Shown: positions 10,293 to 19,181 of the stretch, in pieces
How the letters are laid out: each line of letters begins with the position of its first letter
Numbering within the stretch: the first letter of the stretch is position 1
Assembly: GCA_019913005.1 (NCBI GenBank)
Contig: JAIOHL010000177.1
Location: 1 to 64,000, forward strand
Direction: 5' to 3'
Source: Anaerolineae bacterium
GTDB lineage: Bacteria > Chloroflexota > Anaerolineae > Aggregatilineales > J027
DNA: 64,000 nucleotides
Program-made: the position numbers and the translations under genes
Notes under the pieces: model-generated
Database searches by the model: none
Told to the model about the DNA's origin: nothing
What the model saw: only the letters and a program-made list of their open reading frames with translations

Positions 10293-11447
10293 ATGACCGA
10301 TCTACTGAATTATTTCAATCAACGCACCGATGACATGGTAGAAACGCTTCAACATCTGGTGAAGTATGAATCACCGACAGGCAACAAAGAACTGGTTGAC
10401 CAACTCGGTACCTACATGCGCGGCGTTTTGGAAGGACTTGGGGCGGATGTCACCGTCTATCCGCGTGCCGAAGCTGGCGATATTCGGCTGGCGAAATGGA
10501 ACGAGAACGCCCCCGGCAAACCCATCCTCATTTTGGTGCATATTGATACCGTATGGGGTGAAGGCACGCTGGAAAAAGATGTGCTGTTGAAAATTGAAGA
10601 GGGTCGTCTGCATGGGCCGGGCGCACTCGATATGAAGGGTGGTATCACCTGCGCATTAGAAGCGATTCGCGGCTTGCGAAATCTGGGCCAGATGCCGAAC
10701 CGCCCCATCTGGATGCTGGTCACGACGGATGAAGAAACGGGCAGCGCCCACAGCAAAGACCTGATTATGGAAGTGGCCTCACAAACGGGTTTGGTGTTGG
10801 TTACAGAGCCAGCAGGTTCAGCCGAGGCGGTCAAGACCTGTCGCAAAGGGATTTCACGCTATTGGGTACGCTCCATAGGCAAGGCGGCCCATTCCGGCAA
10901 CGCCCCCGAAGCAGGCATCAACGCGATAATTGACAATGCCCATCAAGCCATCCGCCTGCACGAATTGAACGACCTGCCCAATGGCACCTCCGTTTCCGTC
11001 ACGCAAATGAGCGGCGGCACCGCCATGAACGTCATTCCCGCTGAAGCCGAACTGTATATTGATGTGCGCTTCATCAAGTCGAGCGAGGCCCAACGCATTG
11101 ATGATGAGGTCAAGGCGCTTGATCCCGTTGTGCCGGGGGCAAAATTGGAAGTACATGGATTCATTGACCGCCTTCCAATGGAGCGCGATGACAAGATGAT
11201 CGCTGCGTTTGAACAAGCCCAACGTATTGGGGCAAGCATCGGTCTGAAATTTGGCGAAGAATTTTCCGGCGGCGGCTCGGATGGCAATTTTACGGCGGGG
11301 GCTGGTTATACGACCCTTGACGGGCTTGGGCCAGAAGGCAAAGGGATGCACGCCCTCCATGAGCATGTCGTCATTAGCACCCTGCCACGTCGTGCGGCCC
11401 TGATTGCGGCGCTACTGCGGGATTGGAAGATGCCCGACGAAGCATAG
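10293..11447 (+). CDS. M20 family metallopeptidase (carboxypeptidase G2-like)
   Basis: A 384-residue zinc-dependent amidohydrolase of the M20 family (ArgE/DapE/CPG2). Metal ligands and catalytic residues are visible in HIDTVWGEG (about 90), the bridging Asp in GPGALDMKGG (about 115), the catalytic Glu pair in TDEETGS (about 150) and the late metal-binding region GGGSDGNFTAG (about 330). The dimerisation insert lies between about 185 and 300. The ATG at 10293 follows AGGAGT. Such enzymes cleave amino-acid amides, often C-terminal glutamate. The substrate cannot be told from the sequence, and no biosynthetic partners are adjacent. A hairpin terminator follows. Confidence 0.88.
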   Translation: MTDLLNYFNQRTDDMVETLQHLVKYESPTGNKELVDQLGTYMRGVLEGLGADVTVYPRAEAGDIRLAKWNENAPGKPILILVHIDTVWGEGTLEKDVLLKIEEGRLHGPGALDMKGGITCALEAIRGLRNLGQMPNRPIWMLVTTDEETGSAHSKDLIMEVASQTGLVLVTEPAGSAEAVKTCRKGISRYWVRSIGKAAHSGNAPEAGINAIIDNAHQAIRLHELNDLPNGTSVSVTQMSGGTAMNVIPAEAELYIDVRFIKSSEAQRIDDEVKALDPVVPGAKLEVHGFIDRLPMERDDKMIAAFEQAQRIGASIGLKFGEEFSGGGSDGNFTAGAGYTTLDGLGPEGKGMHALHEHVVISTLPRRAALIAALLRDWKMPDEA

Positions 11448-11466
11448 CACAAAAAACATGCCTGCA

Positions 11467-11510
11467 AAAACCGTTTCTTCTGAACATCGGAAGGGGCGGT
11501 TTTATTTTTT
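11467..11510 (+). terminator. Rho-independent terminator of the M20 peptidase gene
   Basis: A long stem of about 15 bp (11467-11481 region pairing with the bases before 11503, several G-T pairs), with AAAACCG opposite CGGTTTT at its base, is followed by ATTTTTT. Confidence 0.75.
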
Positions 11511-11616
11511 GCTGAGTCGCCTTTGGTAAATAATGACTATGCCGGGGGCGGGTGATACGTGCGAAAATGGATAGCCGCATTAGCGATACGTTCAAGATTA
11601 GAGTAGTTGAAGTAGT

Positions 11617-13407
11617 ATGCCTGAATCTACCAATATTCGTCGGGATGTTGACCGACTGCTCAGTTATCCCTACAGTCAGCGCCGCCCTCTCCGCACCGTT
11701 ATTCACCTTGTTCAAGAAGAACGCCGACGGTTGGGGTTGGCGATCATTTGGTATATCATCAAACATAGTGGGGTCTGGGCCATGCCCCTCGTGACGGCCA
11801 GCGTGATTGATGTGGTGGCGAACCATCAACCGATTTCGCGCTTGTGGATTTTTTCAGCCATTTTGCTGTTTATTTTTGTGCAAAACATCCCCACTCACTA
11901 TTTGTTTGTTCTCAACCTCAGCACCGCCACCCGGAATATCGAAACCCGCCTGCGAGCCTCGGTGGCAAGGCGTCTGCAGCAACTTTCCATCCAGTTCTAT
12001 CACCAACAAAGCAGTGGTCGGCTCAATAGCAAAATGCTGCGGGATGTGGAGGTACTGCAACAGACCATCTCATTAGTGTTTCACACCATTCCCGCCGCCA
12101 TCTTTACCCTGATTTTTGCGCTGGTCGTTACGGCTATCCGTGCCCCAGCTTTCTTGATATTTTTCGTTTTGACCGTGCCCGCCGCTGCCCTGCTTATTCA
12201 AAAATTGCGCAATGTCCTAAAACAGCGCAATCGAGAATTCCGCGTCGAGGTCGAGGGCATGTCGTCCAGCCTAATTGAAATGATTCACCTCATCCCCATC
12301 ACCCGCGCACATGGCCTTGAAGAAGAAGAACTACGACGGGTGGAAGAACGCCTATATCGGGTGCGATCAACAGGGATTCGGCTGGATGCGATTAACGCCA
12401 TTTTTGGGGCATCCTCATGGGTGGTGTTTCGTCTGTTTGAACTGCTGTGTTTAGTTACTGCTGCATACATGGCCTATCACAATTATGGCTCGGTCAGTCT
12501 TGGAGATGTCATCATGGTGACGGGCTATTTCACCAGTCTGACCAACGCCGTGATGCAGATTACCAACATTTTGCCAGACATCACACGTGGTTTTGAGTCC
12601 ATCTATTCGTTGGGCGAAATTCTTGAAGCGCCCGATATGGAACACAATGAGGGTAAGCAGGTCGTTCATGGGCTGCATGGACACTTCCGCTTTGAAAATG
12701 TGGACTACGCCTACCCCGACAGTATGGAATATTCGGTCAGGGATATTTCGCTGGAAGTACGACCCGGTGAAACCATCGCAATTGTGGGGCATTCCGGCGC
12801 GGGCAAAACAACCTTGCTCAATCTAGTGATTGGATTTCTACGTCCCAGTGAAGGTCGGATTATCCTTGATGGGCAGGACATGAAAGGGCTAGATTTACGC
12901 ACCTACCGCCGCTTTTTGGCTTTTGTTCCACAAGAAACAGTGCTGTTTGAAGGTACAGTGCGCGATAACATCACCTATGGTATTTCCAAATATGACCCCA
13001 CCCAATTGCAGCAGGTCGTTCACGACGCCAACCTTGCCGAATTTATTGAGAAATTACCGGAGGGGCTAGATACCCTGATCGGTGAAAATGGGGCACGGCT
13101 TTCGGGGGGACAGCGCCAACGGATTGCCATTGCCCGCGCCCTCATCCGCAACCCGCGTGTGCTGGTGTTGGATGAAGCAACCTCCGCGCTGGATACCACC
13201 TCGGAAGCTCTCATCCAAGAAGCCTTACAGCATTTGATGAAAAACCGCACCACATTTGTTGTAGCCCATCGGCTTTCGACGGTGCAAAATGCGGATCGGA
13301 TTATCGTCCTAGAAAATGGGCAGATTGTGGAAGTGGGCAAACATGATGAGCTATTAGCGAAACACGGCGTCTATGCCCAGTTGTATGGACATTATGTACC
13401 CGAATAA
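11617..13407 (+). CDS. ABC exporter, fused permease and ATPase (MDR type)
   Basis: A 596-residue half-transporter that works as a dimer in the inner membrane. The N-terminal ABC transmembrane domain (about 30-320, six helices) is followed by the nucleotide-binding domain. Visible are Walker A GHSGAGKTT (about 393), the Q-loop PQE, signature LSGGQRQR (about 490), Walker B VLVLDEATSALD and the H-loop AHRLST. There is no peptidase domain and no paired second half next door, so it is probably a homodimer exporting lipids, drugs or peptides. The substrate is unknown. The ATG at 11617 has a weak ribosome-binding site. Confidence 0.9.
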   Translation: MPESTNIRRDVDRLLSYPYSQRRPLRTVIHLVQEERRRLGLAIIWYIIKHSGVWAMPLVTASVIDVVANHQPISRLWIFSAILLFIFVQNIPTHYLFVLNLSTATRNIETRLRASVARRLQQLSIQFYHQQSSGRLNSKMLRDVEVLQQTISLVFHTIPAAIFTLIFALVVTAIRAPAFLIFFVLTVPAAALLIQKLRNVLKQRNREFRVEVEGMSSSLIEMIHLIPITRAHGLEEEELRRVEERLYRVRSTGIRLDAINAIFGASSWVVFRLFELLCLVTAAYMAYHNYGSVSLGDVIMVTGYFTSLTNAVMQITNILPDITRGFESIYSLGEILEAPDMEHNEGKQVVHGLHGHFRFENVDYAYPDSMEYSVRDISLEVRPGETIAIVGHSGAGKTTLLNLVIGFLRPSEGRIILDGQDMKGLDLRTYRRFLAFVPQETVLFEGTVRDNITYGISKYDPTQLQQVVHDANLAEFIEKLPEGLDTLIGENGARLSGGQRQRIAIARALIRNPRVLVLDEATSALDTTSEALIQEALQHLMKNRTTFVVAHRLSTVQNADRIIVLENGQIVEVGKHDELLAKHGVYAQLYGHYVPE

Positions 13408-13415
13408 ACTAAACA

Positions 13416-13441
13416 GAGGCGGTCAATGCTCATACCGCCTC
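13416..13441. terminator. Hairpin between convergent genes
   Basis: A perfect 8-bp stem (13416-13423 with 13434-13441) with a 10-base loop lies between the ABC exporter and the convergent rhodanese gene. No T tract follows on either strand, so it is only a possible terminator. Confidence 0.45.
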
Positions 13442-13458
13442 CGTCAAGTCGGCCGTAT

Positions 13459-13938
13459 TTATTCGATGGGATACCCCGCCGAGCGCCATTCGGTGACGCC
13501 GCCCGCCATGCTGGTCACTTTATCAAAACCCGCGTCCAACAAAATGTCACGCCCCTCTTGGCTGCGATTGCCGGAGCGACAGACCACTACAATGTCTTGG
13601 TCTTTGGGTAGTTCATCCACCCGGCTGGCAAGCTGACCGAGGGGGATGAGAGTCGCGCCGGGGATATGGAATTCGTCCCATTCCGACGGCTCGCGCACAT
13701 CCAAGATAAACGCCCCATCATCGCGCATTTCGGCGGCTTCCTTGACTGAGATTTCCCGGTCCAGACTGCCGGATTTGCTGTCATCGCCTAGCAAGACGAC
13801 AGCACCGATAATGACCAATAACAACACCCCGACACCCGGAATGAGCCACTTGGCATTTTTCTGAAAAAAACTTTGTTTGGCAGGACGGCGACTGCGACGA
13901 TGGGCCTGTTGAGCTTGAGTTTTTGTTTTTGAAGCCAT
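13459..13938 (-). CDS. Membrane-anchored rhodanese-like protein
   Basis: A 159-residue protein with a basic N-terminal stretch, one transmembrane helix (LIPGVGVLLLVIIGAVVLL, about 33-53) and an exported rhodanese domain (about 65-155). The active-site loop CRSGNRS carries the catalytic cysteine that would hold a persulfide. It is the last gene of a minus-strand run with DUF302, MBL-rhodanese, TauE-type and rhodanese genes. The start follows GAGGAATAATTGAA, 5 bases after the DUF302 stop. It likely transfers sulfane sulfur on the outer face of the membrane. Confidence 0.85.
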   Translation of the reverse strand: MASKTKTQAQQAHRRSRRPAKQSFFQKNAKWLIPGVGVLLLVIIGAVVLLGDDSKSGSLDREISVKEAAEMRDDGAFILDVREPSEWDEFHIPGATLIPLGQLASRVDELPKDQDIVVVCRSGNRSQEGRDILLDAGFDKVTSMAGGVTEWRSAGYPIE

Positions 13939-13943
13939 TTCAA

Positions 13944-14348
13944 TTATTCCTCTTGTAGGGCATCCATCACTTTTTCAAGGCGCTGACGAGCCTGATCCGC
14001 AATAGGCTGCATCTGCGAATTTTGCACCACACCCAACATTACCAGTGGGTCAATAATTGCCACTTCGGTGACGCCGGGTTCGACTTCCGACAAGGTGACG
14101 TTGCAGGGGAGCAGCAGCCCAACCTCTGGCTCTAGCTCAAGGGCTTGGTGGGCCAAATTGGGATTGCACGCGCCCAATATCTTATAGGGCCGGAAATCCA
14201 CATTCAACTTTTGTTTGAGGGTGTTTTTGACATCAATTTCCGTCAGCACCCCGAACCCCTGTGATTTTAACGCATCTGTGACTTTTGTCTGCGCTGTCAC
14301 AATATCAGTGTGAAGTTGGGTTTTAAACCCCAATGCTGTTTTATCCAT
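13944..14348 (-). CDS. DUF302 domain protein
   Basis: A 134-residue DUF302 protein. Family landmarks are the early region GFGVLTEIDVKNTLKQKL, then YKILGACNPNLAHQAL, GLLLPCNVTL and the C-terminal ALQEE. Two cysteines (in GACNP and LPCNV) are typical of this family, which often neighbours sulfur-metabolism or metal-resistance genes; its function is unknown. The ATG at 14348 starts within 3 bases of the preceding stop, with AGGAGG 13 bases upstream inside the previous gene, so translation is probably coupled. Confidence 0.85.
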   Translation of the reverse strand: MDKTALGFKTQLHTDIVTAQTKVTDALKSQGFGVLTEIDVKNTLKQKLNVDFRPYKILGACNPNLAHQALELEPEVGLLLPCNVTLSEVEPGVTEVAIIDPLVMLGVVQNSQMQPIADQARQRLEKVMDALQEE

Positions 14349-14350
14349 TT

Positions 14351-15757
14351 TTACTGAACGGCCTCCTTCATGCCGCGCTCCAACGGTAGCCCATTTTGCA
14401 TCCAATACATCGTCCCGCCCAAGACGTTGTAGATCGTCTTAAACCCTTTTTTGCCAAATAGGGCAGTGGCCGATTGACTGCGAGTGCCTGTCGCGCAAAT
14501 TACGGCCACTGGATGTTCGGGATCAAGGGTATCAATCAATTTGGTCAATTGACCAAGTGGCATCAACACTGCGCCGGGGACATGACCCTGAGCATATTCC
14601 CACGATTCGCGTACATCCACCACCACAGGCGGTTCGGCGGAATTGAGTAACTCATTCAGTTCGGTGGGTTCAATGTCCTGCACATCACCGCTGGCAATTG
14701 GCAGACCCATCGCTTCCCACGTCGCAAGGCTGTCGGCGAGATACCCGACGACTTCATCAAACCCGACCCGCGCTAGGCTGTAACGTACATGGGCATAATC
14801 TTCAGGATTTTGCAGCAGCAGAATAACAGGCACTTCGGGCGGCAGGGCAAAACCAATACGATTAGACAATTGGTCATCGGCTTCCAAATGCACCGAGCCG
14901 GGGATATGTTTTGCTACGTAGTCGGCTTTGGGACGGGTATCTAACAACGCCGCGCCTTGCTGGAAATAGGGAATGGCATCTTGAATGGAGAGACCTCGCG
15001 CCTGTAATTCACCCAACACACGCGGCCCCTTGCGATTCATGACCTTAATACGGGTGTGATTGGCAGGCTGCTCTGGCAAATTGCTGGTGGCGTAATCCAC
15101 AAATTCGTTTTTCTCACGTGGGGCAAGGGCCGGATTATGGTGTTTTTCGTAACCCATCGAAGTGCTGCGAACCGAACCGATAGATTTGCCACACAGCGAC
15201 CCCGCCCCATGACCGGGATAAATCACCACGCTATCGCTGAGGGTGAAATATTCGTTGTGCAGCGTGTCGTACATCTGCCCCGCTAGACCGCGTGCCGCCT
15301 CAATACCCACCAAGTCGGGCCGACCAATGTCCCCAACAAATAGGGTATCACCAGTTAGCGCCATCCATGCCTCATCCGCACGGGTGGTATCGGCGACCAG
15401 TACGGTAATGCTTTCGGGGGTATGGCCGGGTGTGTGGCGGATATGCAGACGGATATTGCCTAATTCAATCACATCCCCGCCATGTAAGGCTTGATGCTCA
15501 AATTCGGCATTACCTAATTCGTGGACATAGATGGTCGCCCCGGTACGATCCGCCAGTTCGGTGTTGCCGGATACATGATCGGCATGAAGATGGGTTTCGA
15601 TAATGTGGGTGATCTTGAGATTTTTTGATTGGGCGACATCGAGATATTTCTGCACATCGCGGTCAGGGTCAACCACAGCGGCAACCCCATGCGCTTCGCA
15701 GCCTACCAAATAGGAGGCGCAGCCAATACCTTCGATGAAAAATTGTTGGATATACAT
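14351..15757 (-). CDS. Metallo-beta-lactamase fold / double rhodanese fusion, persulfide dioxygenase-like
   Basis: A 468-residue protein. The N-terminal MBL domain (about 1-240) carries HLHADH and HTPGHTPES metal-binding motifs and TGDTLFVGDIGRPDL, as in ETHE1-type persulfide dioxygenases, which oxidise glutathione persulfide to sulfite. Rhodanese domain 1 (about 265-350) is degenerate, with no active-site Cys. Rhodanese domain 2 (about 370-460) has the catalytic loop CATGTRS. I chose the ATG at 15757, preceded by AAGGAA; the longer frame to 15805 lies inside the neighbouring gene. The fusion couples sulfur transfer with oxidation, and the adjacent TauE-type exporter could remove the sulfite produced. 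Confidence 0.88.
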   Translation of the reverse strand: MYIQQFFIEGIGCASYLVGCEAHGVAAVVDPDRDVQKYLDVAQSKNLKITHIIETHLHADHVSGNTELADRTGATIYVHELGNAEFEHQALHGGDVIELGNIRLHIRHTPGHTPESITVLVADTTRADEAWMALTGDTLFVGDIGRPDLVGIEAARGLAGQMYDTLHNEYFTLSDSVVIYPGHGAGSLCGKSIGSVRSTSMGYEKHHNPALAPREKNEFVDYATSNLPEQPANHTRIKVMNRKGPRVLGELQARGLSIQDAIPYFQQGAALLDTRPKADYVAKHIPGSVHLEADDQLSNRIGFALPPEVPVILLLQNPEDYAHVRYSLARVGFDEVVGYLADSLATWEAMGLPIASGDVQDIEPTELNELLNSAEPPVVVDVRESWEYAQGHVPGAVLMPLGQLTKLIDTLDPEHPVAVICATGTRSQSATALFGKKGFKTIYNVLGGTMYWMQNGLPLERGMKEAVQ

Positions 15758-15767
15758 GTGTGATTCC

Positions 15768-16517
15768 TTACAGTAAACTCGGTAGATTGTCGAATAACAG
15801 CACAAGTGCTAGGCCGATAACAAAAAGGGCAAAGGCTTGGCGCAAATGGTCAGCTTTGATGCGATGCGCGAACTTGGCCCCAACGAATGTTCCTGCTAAA
15901 CCCGACGCCATAAAAGTGAGCATCAAGCCTATATCCAATGAGACATGGCCCAAGTGCCCAACAAATCCGGCAAAACTGTTCATGGCGATAACCACCAGCG
16001 ACGTACCCACCGCCTGCTGAAAAGGCAGTCCGATGAGCATGACAAGGGCCGGTACAATCAGAAAGCCGCCGCCGACTCCCAATATCCCCGTTAACAGCCC
16101 AACTACTGCGCCACTCAGCACGATCACCACCCAATTCATCTCTTTTTTTGCGGATGTATTGGGACGGGGTGCAAAGGTCATCAACAGGCCGATGGTGAGC
16201 ATCAAAAAAGCGAAAATCGTGAGGAGTAGCGACTTGGCGAAATGTTCGGAAAGACCCGCCGAAAGATAGGCCATTCCGATGCCAGAACCGCCAAACAGCA
16301 GCGCCACACGCCAATTCATGGTGCCCTGACCGCGATGGAAATAAGCCCCGATAGCGCTGTTCGTGCCGACGACTGCTAGTGAGGTCGTCACCGCGACTTG
16401 GGGCGATTGACCCACCAGATAGACAAGAGCGGGCACGGTCAAAATCGAGCCGCCACCACCTAACAGACCCAACGTCAGCCCGATGACAAAGCCTAATAGC
16501 AGGCCTGTCAGAATCAT
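15768..16517 (-). CDS. TauE/SafE family anion (sulfite) exporter
   Basis: A 249-residue membrane protein of the TauE/SafE (DUF81) family with about eight transmembrane helices. The two family repeats start with GLTLGLLGGGGSILTVPALVYL and GLLTGILGVGGGFLIVPALVML. Family members export sulfite or other sulfur oxyanions. The ATG at 16517 overlaps the stop of the upstream rhodanese gene (ATGA), indicating coupled translation. The gene context supports sulfite or thiosulfate as substrate. Confidence 0.88.
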   Translation of the reverse strand: MILTGLLLGFVIGLTLGLLGGGGSILTVPALVYLVGQSPQVAVTTSLAVVGTNSAIGAYFHRGQGTMNWRVALLFGGSGIGMAYLSAGLSEHFAKSLLLTIFAFLMLTIGLLMTFAPRPNTSAKKEMNWVVIVLSGAVVGLLTGILGVGGGFLIVPALVMLIGLPFQQAVGTSLVVIAMNSFAGFVGHLGHVSLDIGLMLTFMASGLAGTFVGAKFAHRIKADHLRQAFALFVIGLALVLLFDNLPSLL

Positions 16518-16858
16518 CGAGTACCTTTCTTGACCGATAATCCGGCCCGCTGCCATGCTCCCATGCCGCCGCGTAGATTAATCGCGGTATAACCTGCCGC
16601 TCGCAGTTGGCGAACCGCTACCCCACTCCGTGCCCCTGAACGACATACGCACAGAATAGCTTTATCTTTAGGAAGCTCATTCAGGCGTTGATTCAGCTTA
16701 TCAAGCGGAATCAGTTTGGCAGAGGCGATGTGGCCCACTTGAAATTCTGCTGGTTGACGCACGTCCAACACCAGAAATTCCTTGAGACGCGGCTCCGCTT
16801 CTTGGGCTGAAAGTGATGTGGTTGAATTTTGACCGAACAATTTTTTGAATAACTCCAT
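16514..16858 (-). CDS. Single-domain cytoplasmic rhodanese
   Basis: A 114-residue rhodanese. Landmarks are LVLDVRQPAEFQVGHIASA and the catalytic loop CRSGARS (Cys at about 70). There is no signal peptide or membrane segment, so it is cytoplasmic. It is the first gene of the minus-strand sulfur operon (rhodanese, TauE-type, MBL-rhodanese, DUF302, membrane rhodanese), starting after AGGGGGATACCA. It is divergent from the LysR-type gene, whose product probably regulates it. Confidence 0.88.
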   Translation of the reverse strand: MELFKKLFGQNSTTSLSAQEAEPRLKEFLVLDVRQPAEFQVGHIASAKLIPLDKLNQRLNELPKDKAILCVCRSGARSGVAVRQLRAAGYTAINLRGGMGAWQRAGLSVKKGTR

Positions 16859-16939
16859 TGGTATCCCCCTGTATGTGGTGTAACATCATCATCGCTGATT
16901 TTGATTTGGTCAGGCAGAGTGAATAGGTTATCATCTACC

Positions 16940-16954
16940 ATAAGTAAAACTTAT
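16940..16954. promoter_or_regulatory. Palindrome, candidate LysR-type operator
   Basis: A perfect inverted repeat ATAAGT-AAA-ACTTAT contains the T-N11-A signature of LysR-type sites. It lies 14 bases upstream of the LysR-type start and 82 bases from the divergent rhodanese start, placing it well for autoregulation and divergent control. Confidence 0.6.
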
Positions 16955-16967
16955 AACAGGATGCTGG

Positions 16968-17873
16968 ATGCTGGATTTCCATAGACTCGAAATTTTTCAG
17001 GCGGTGGTTGAGACTGGCAGTTTTAGCCTTGCCGCCGAACGTCTATTTCTCACACAAGCCGCTGTCAGTCAGCACATCAAAGAATTAGAAGCCAGTGTCG
17101 GCACAGAATTGTTTGTACGGGGTCGGCGCGGGGTCACGCTTACGCCATCCGGTCAAATCTTGGCGAATTACACCCGCCGTATTTTGGATTTGGTCACCGA
17201 AGCCGCCGTCGCCGTGACTGATGTCGCCCATCTGAAACGGGGTGAGATTCGGTTGGGTGCGACGCCGGGGATTGGAAGCTATGTTTTGCCAATGTGGATG
17301 CAGTCATTTCGCAAGGCCTACCCCCAATTGACCCTCTCACTCACCACTGATGTCACCCAGCGTATTGTCGAACTCTTGCAGCAGGATCGGCTTGACCTCG
17401 CGTTTATCGAAGGTGAGTTGGAAGAAAGGGACTGGCTTGGTTATGTAGCCCTGCAAGAAGTCCAGCAGTATGTGGTGGTGGGTCGAGGACATGCGTGGTG
17501 TATGTTAGAAACCATTCCACTGGAAGCCCTGTATACACAAAAATTTGTGATGCGCTCCAAAGATAGCCAGACCCGACGCTGGCTCGAAAGTCAGTTGGCG
17601 AAACATGGGGTGGTGCCGGAAATCGCCGCCGAATTTGACAGCCCCGAAGCCCTCAAACAAGCCGTCATAGCGGGCATGGGGATCACGATTTTGCCTGATT
17701 ACACTCTACAACTAGAGCTACAGTCGAAGCTGCTGCGTGCCCTGCCATTGGAGGGGGTCTCACTCAATCGGGTGTTGAAACTCATCTGGAATCGGCAAAA
17801 ACCGTTTGGCCCTATCACCATGGCTTTCCTTAAACATCTTGCCGAGCAGTTTCCAGCCCTCCACAATCTATAA
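16968..17873 (+). CDS. LysR-family transcriptional regulator
   Basis: A 301-residue LysR-type regulator. The N-terminal winged HTH (about 3-62) contains FQAVVETGSFSLAAERLFLTQAAVSQHIKELE, and the C-terminal effector-binding domain spans about 90-295. The closest general resemblance is to the CysL/YeiE group, which controls sulfur and sulfite genes. The gene is divergent from the rhodanese/TauE operon and convergent with the YeeE operon, so sulfur metabolism is the likely target. The ATG at 16968 follows AGGATG. Confidence 0.88.
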   Translation: MLDFHRLEIFQAVVETGSFSLAAERLFLTQAAVSQHIKELEASVGTELFVRGRRGVTLTPSGQILANYTRRILDLVTEAAVAVTDVAHLKRGEIRLGATPGIGSYVLPMWMQSFRKAYPQLTLSLTTDVTQRIVELLQQDRLDLAFIEGELEERDWLGYVALQEVQQYVVVGRGHAWCMLETIPLEALYTQKFVMRSKDSQTRRWLESQLAKHGVVPEIAAEFDSPEALKQAVIAGMGITILPDYTLQLELQSKLLRALPLEGVSLNRVLKLIWNRQKPFGPITMAFLKHLAEQFPALHNL

Positions 17874-17904
17874 AAAAGTACGAGAGGGTGCTGTCTCTCG
17901 TACT
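17872..17904 (-). terminator. Rho-independent terminator of the YeeE operon
   Basis: A perfect 9-bp stem (17877-17885 with 17896-17904) with a 10-base loop is followed on the minus strand by six T's. It lies between the convergent LysR-type and YeeE genes. Confidence 0.85.
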
Positions 17905-17939
17905 ACAAAATCGTGTATGTGGTTTAGGCAATTAGAACA

Positions 17940-19169
17940 TTATCCACAGCCGCCGCTCTTGCCGCCGCGTGCTGCTTGCAATTTGACTTTGGAAGTGTAT
18001 TCCAATTGGAACACATCCGGATTGGGGTTCGCCATTGCATAACGGCTGCCCAATGCCGAAGCAAAGGTATAAGCCAGCGTGTCATGGGCATGACTTTCAA
18101 TGAGGCTAGTGGTCTTAAACTCTTCATCGGCAAAGGTAGTAATCCAGTTGTTGATACCGCCTTCCAACACGTAGACGTTGGGAACACTCTCCGACACCAT
18201 TGTCTTCCAAACTTCAGTCGCGGCCTTCTCATCGTTGCCAATCACCATAAAGACCGTGTTGGCAGATTTGGCGCGGAATTCTTTCAGGTGGTCTGGAATC
18301 TCATCAGCGGAGATATTCACCGCGTCCAACAGATGGAACAAGTTAAAATCGGCCTCATCACGCACATCTAGTAAAATCAAATTGATACGGTCATCACGCA
18401 TCAAAGCCAACACTTCACCCGCTTGGATTTGCACATCACGCTTTGCCAACACGGGGGCTTTGTCGTCCTTAATTGTGTTCCAGCGATCTTCGGTATTCGG
18501 CTGACCAATGAACATGACAACCACTGCGCCCGCCAACAGTGTTCCGGCAGCCCCATACCGCCACTTAGGTGCTTTTTTGAGGTCAGCCCCGCCAAAAATA
18601 CGTTCCATTTGTTCGGCAAAGGCGAAGGCCACAAGCGCAAACAGCACCAAAATCACAACCGTCGCACCCGTGCTGATATTCAAAAATTCGGGGATGATAT
18701 AGCGGCCTTCATAGGAGGAATACCAGAAATCCTCAAATGAACCCACTGTTTCACCAAAAAGGAATATCCCGAAGAATGCGCCGATGGCAAAAAATAATCC
18801 ATCCAATCGGCCTGTTGCGGCAGAGACTAACGACGTGCCGGGGCAAAAACCGCCGATGATGAACCCCACCCCCATAATCAACCCGCCGACGATACCGGGC
18901 CAAAGATAGGTGGGGTTGACCCAGACCAGATTAAAGTCGAGCAAGCCGACTGCCGATGCCGCAAATACCAATACCATTGCGACGACGATACCCGTGAACA
19001 TGACCTTCAGAACGGTCATATCGCCTAGATAAAACTGGGCGGCAAGGCGGCGCGAATCGCCAAAGCCAGCGATTTCCAAAACGACGCCAAAGGCAATCCC
19101 AATCGCCAGTGAAACTAAATAGGATTCCCAGTGGCCTAACAAATCTTCAAAATTGAGTGGAAATGGCAT
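17940..19169 (-). CDS. YeeE/YedE transporter with C-terminal rhodanese-like domain
   Basis: A 409-residue fusion. The N-terminal half has about six transmembrane helices of the YeeE/YedE family (thiosulfate/sulfur-compound uptake, TsuA-like), with the conserved-cysteine motif GGFCPGTS near residue 107. The C-terminal part (about 240-350) is a rhodanese fold starting at LILLDVRDEADFNLFH, but the active-site loop reads MVIGNDEKA with no cysteine, so it is probably not a catalytic sulfurtransferase. The protein ends in a Gly-Cys-Gly tail (SGGCG), which might provide a thiol. AGGAGG precedes the start. It pairs with the second YeeE gene 12 bases upstream. Confidence 0.88.
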   Translation of the reverse strand: MPFPLNFEDLLGHWESYLVSLAIGIAFGVVLEIAGFGDSRRLAAQFYLGDMTVLKVMFTGIVVAMVLVFAASAVGLLDFNLVWVNPTYLWPGIVGGLIMGVGFIIGGFCPGTSLVSAATGRLDGLFFAIGAFFGIFLFGETVGSFEDFWYSSYEGRYIIPEFLNISTGATVVILVLFALVAFAFAEQMERIFGGADLKKAPKWRYGAAGTLLAGAVVVMFIGQPNTEDRWNTIKDDKAPVLAKRDVQIQAGEVLALMRDDRINLILLDVRDEADFNLFHLLDAVNISADEIPDHLKEFRAKSANTVFMVIGNDEKAATEVWKTMVSESVPNVYVLEGGINNWITTFADEEFKTTSLIESHAHDTLAYTFASALGSRYAMANPNPDVFQLEYTSKVKLQAARGGKSGGCG

Positions 19170-19181
19170 GGTATTCCTCCT

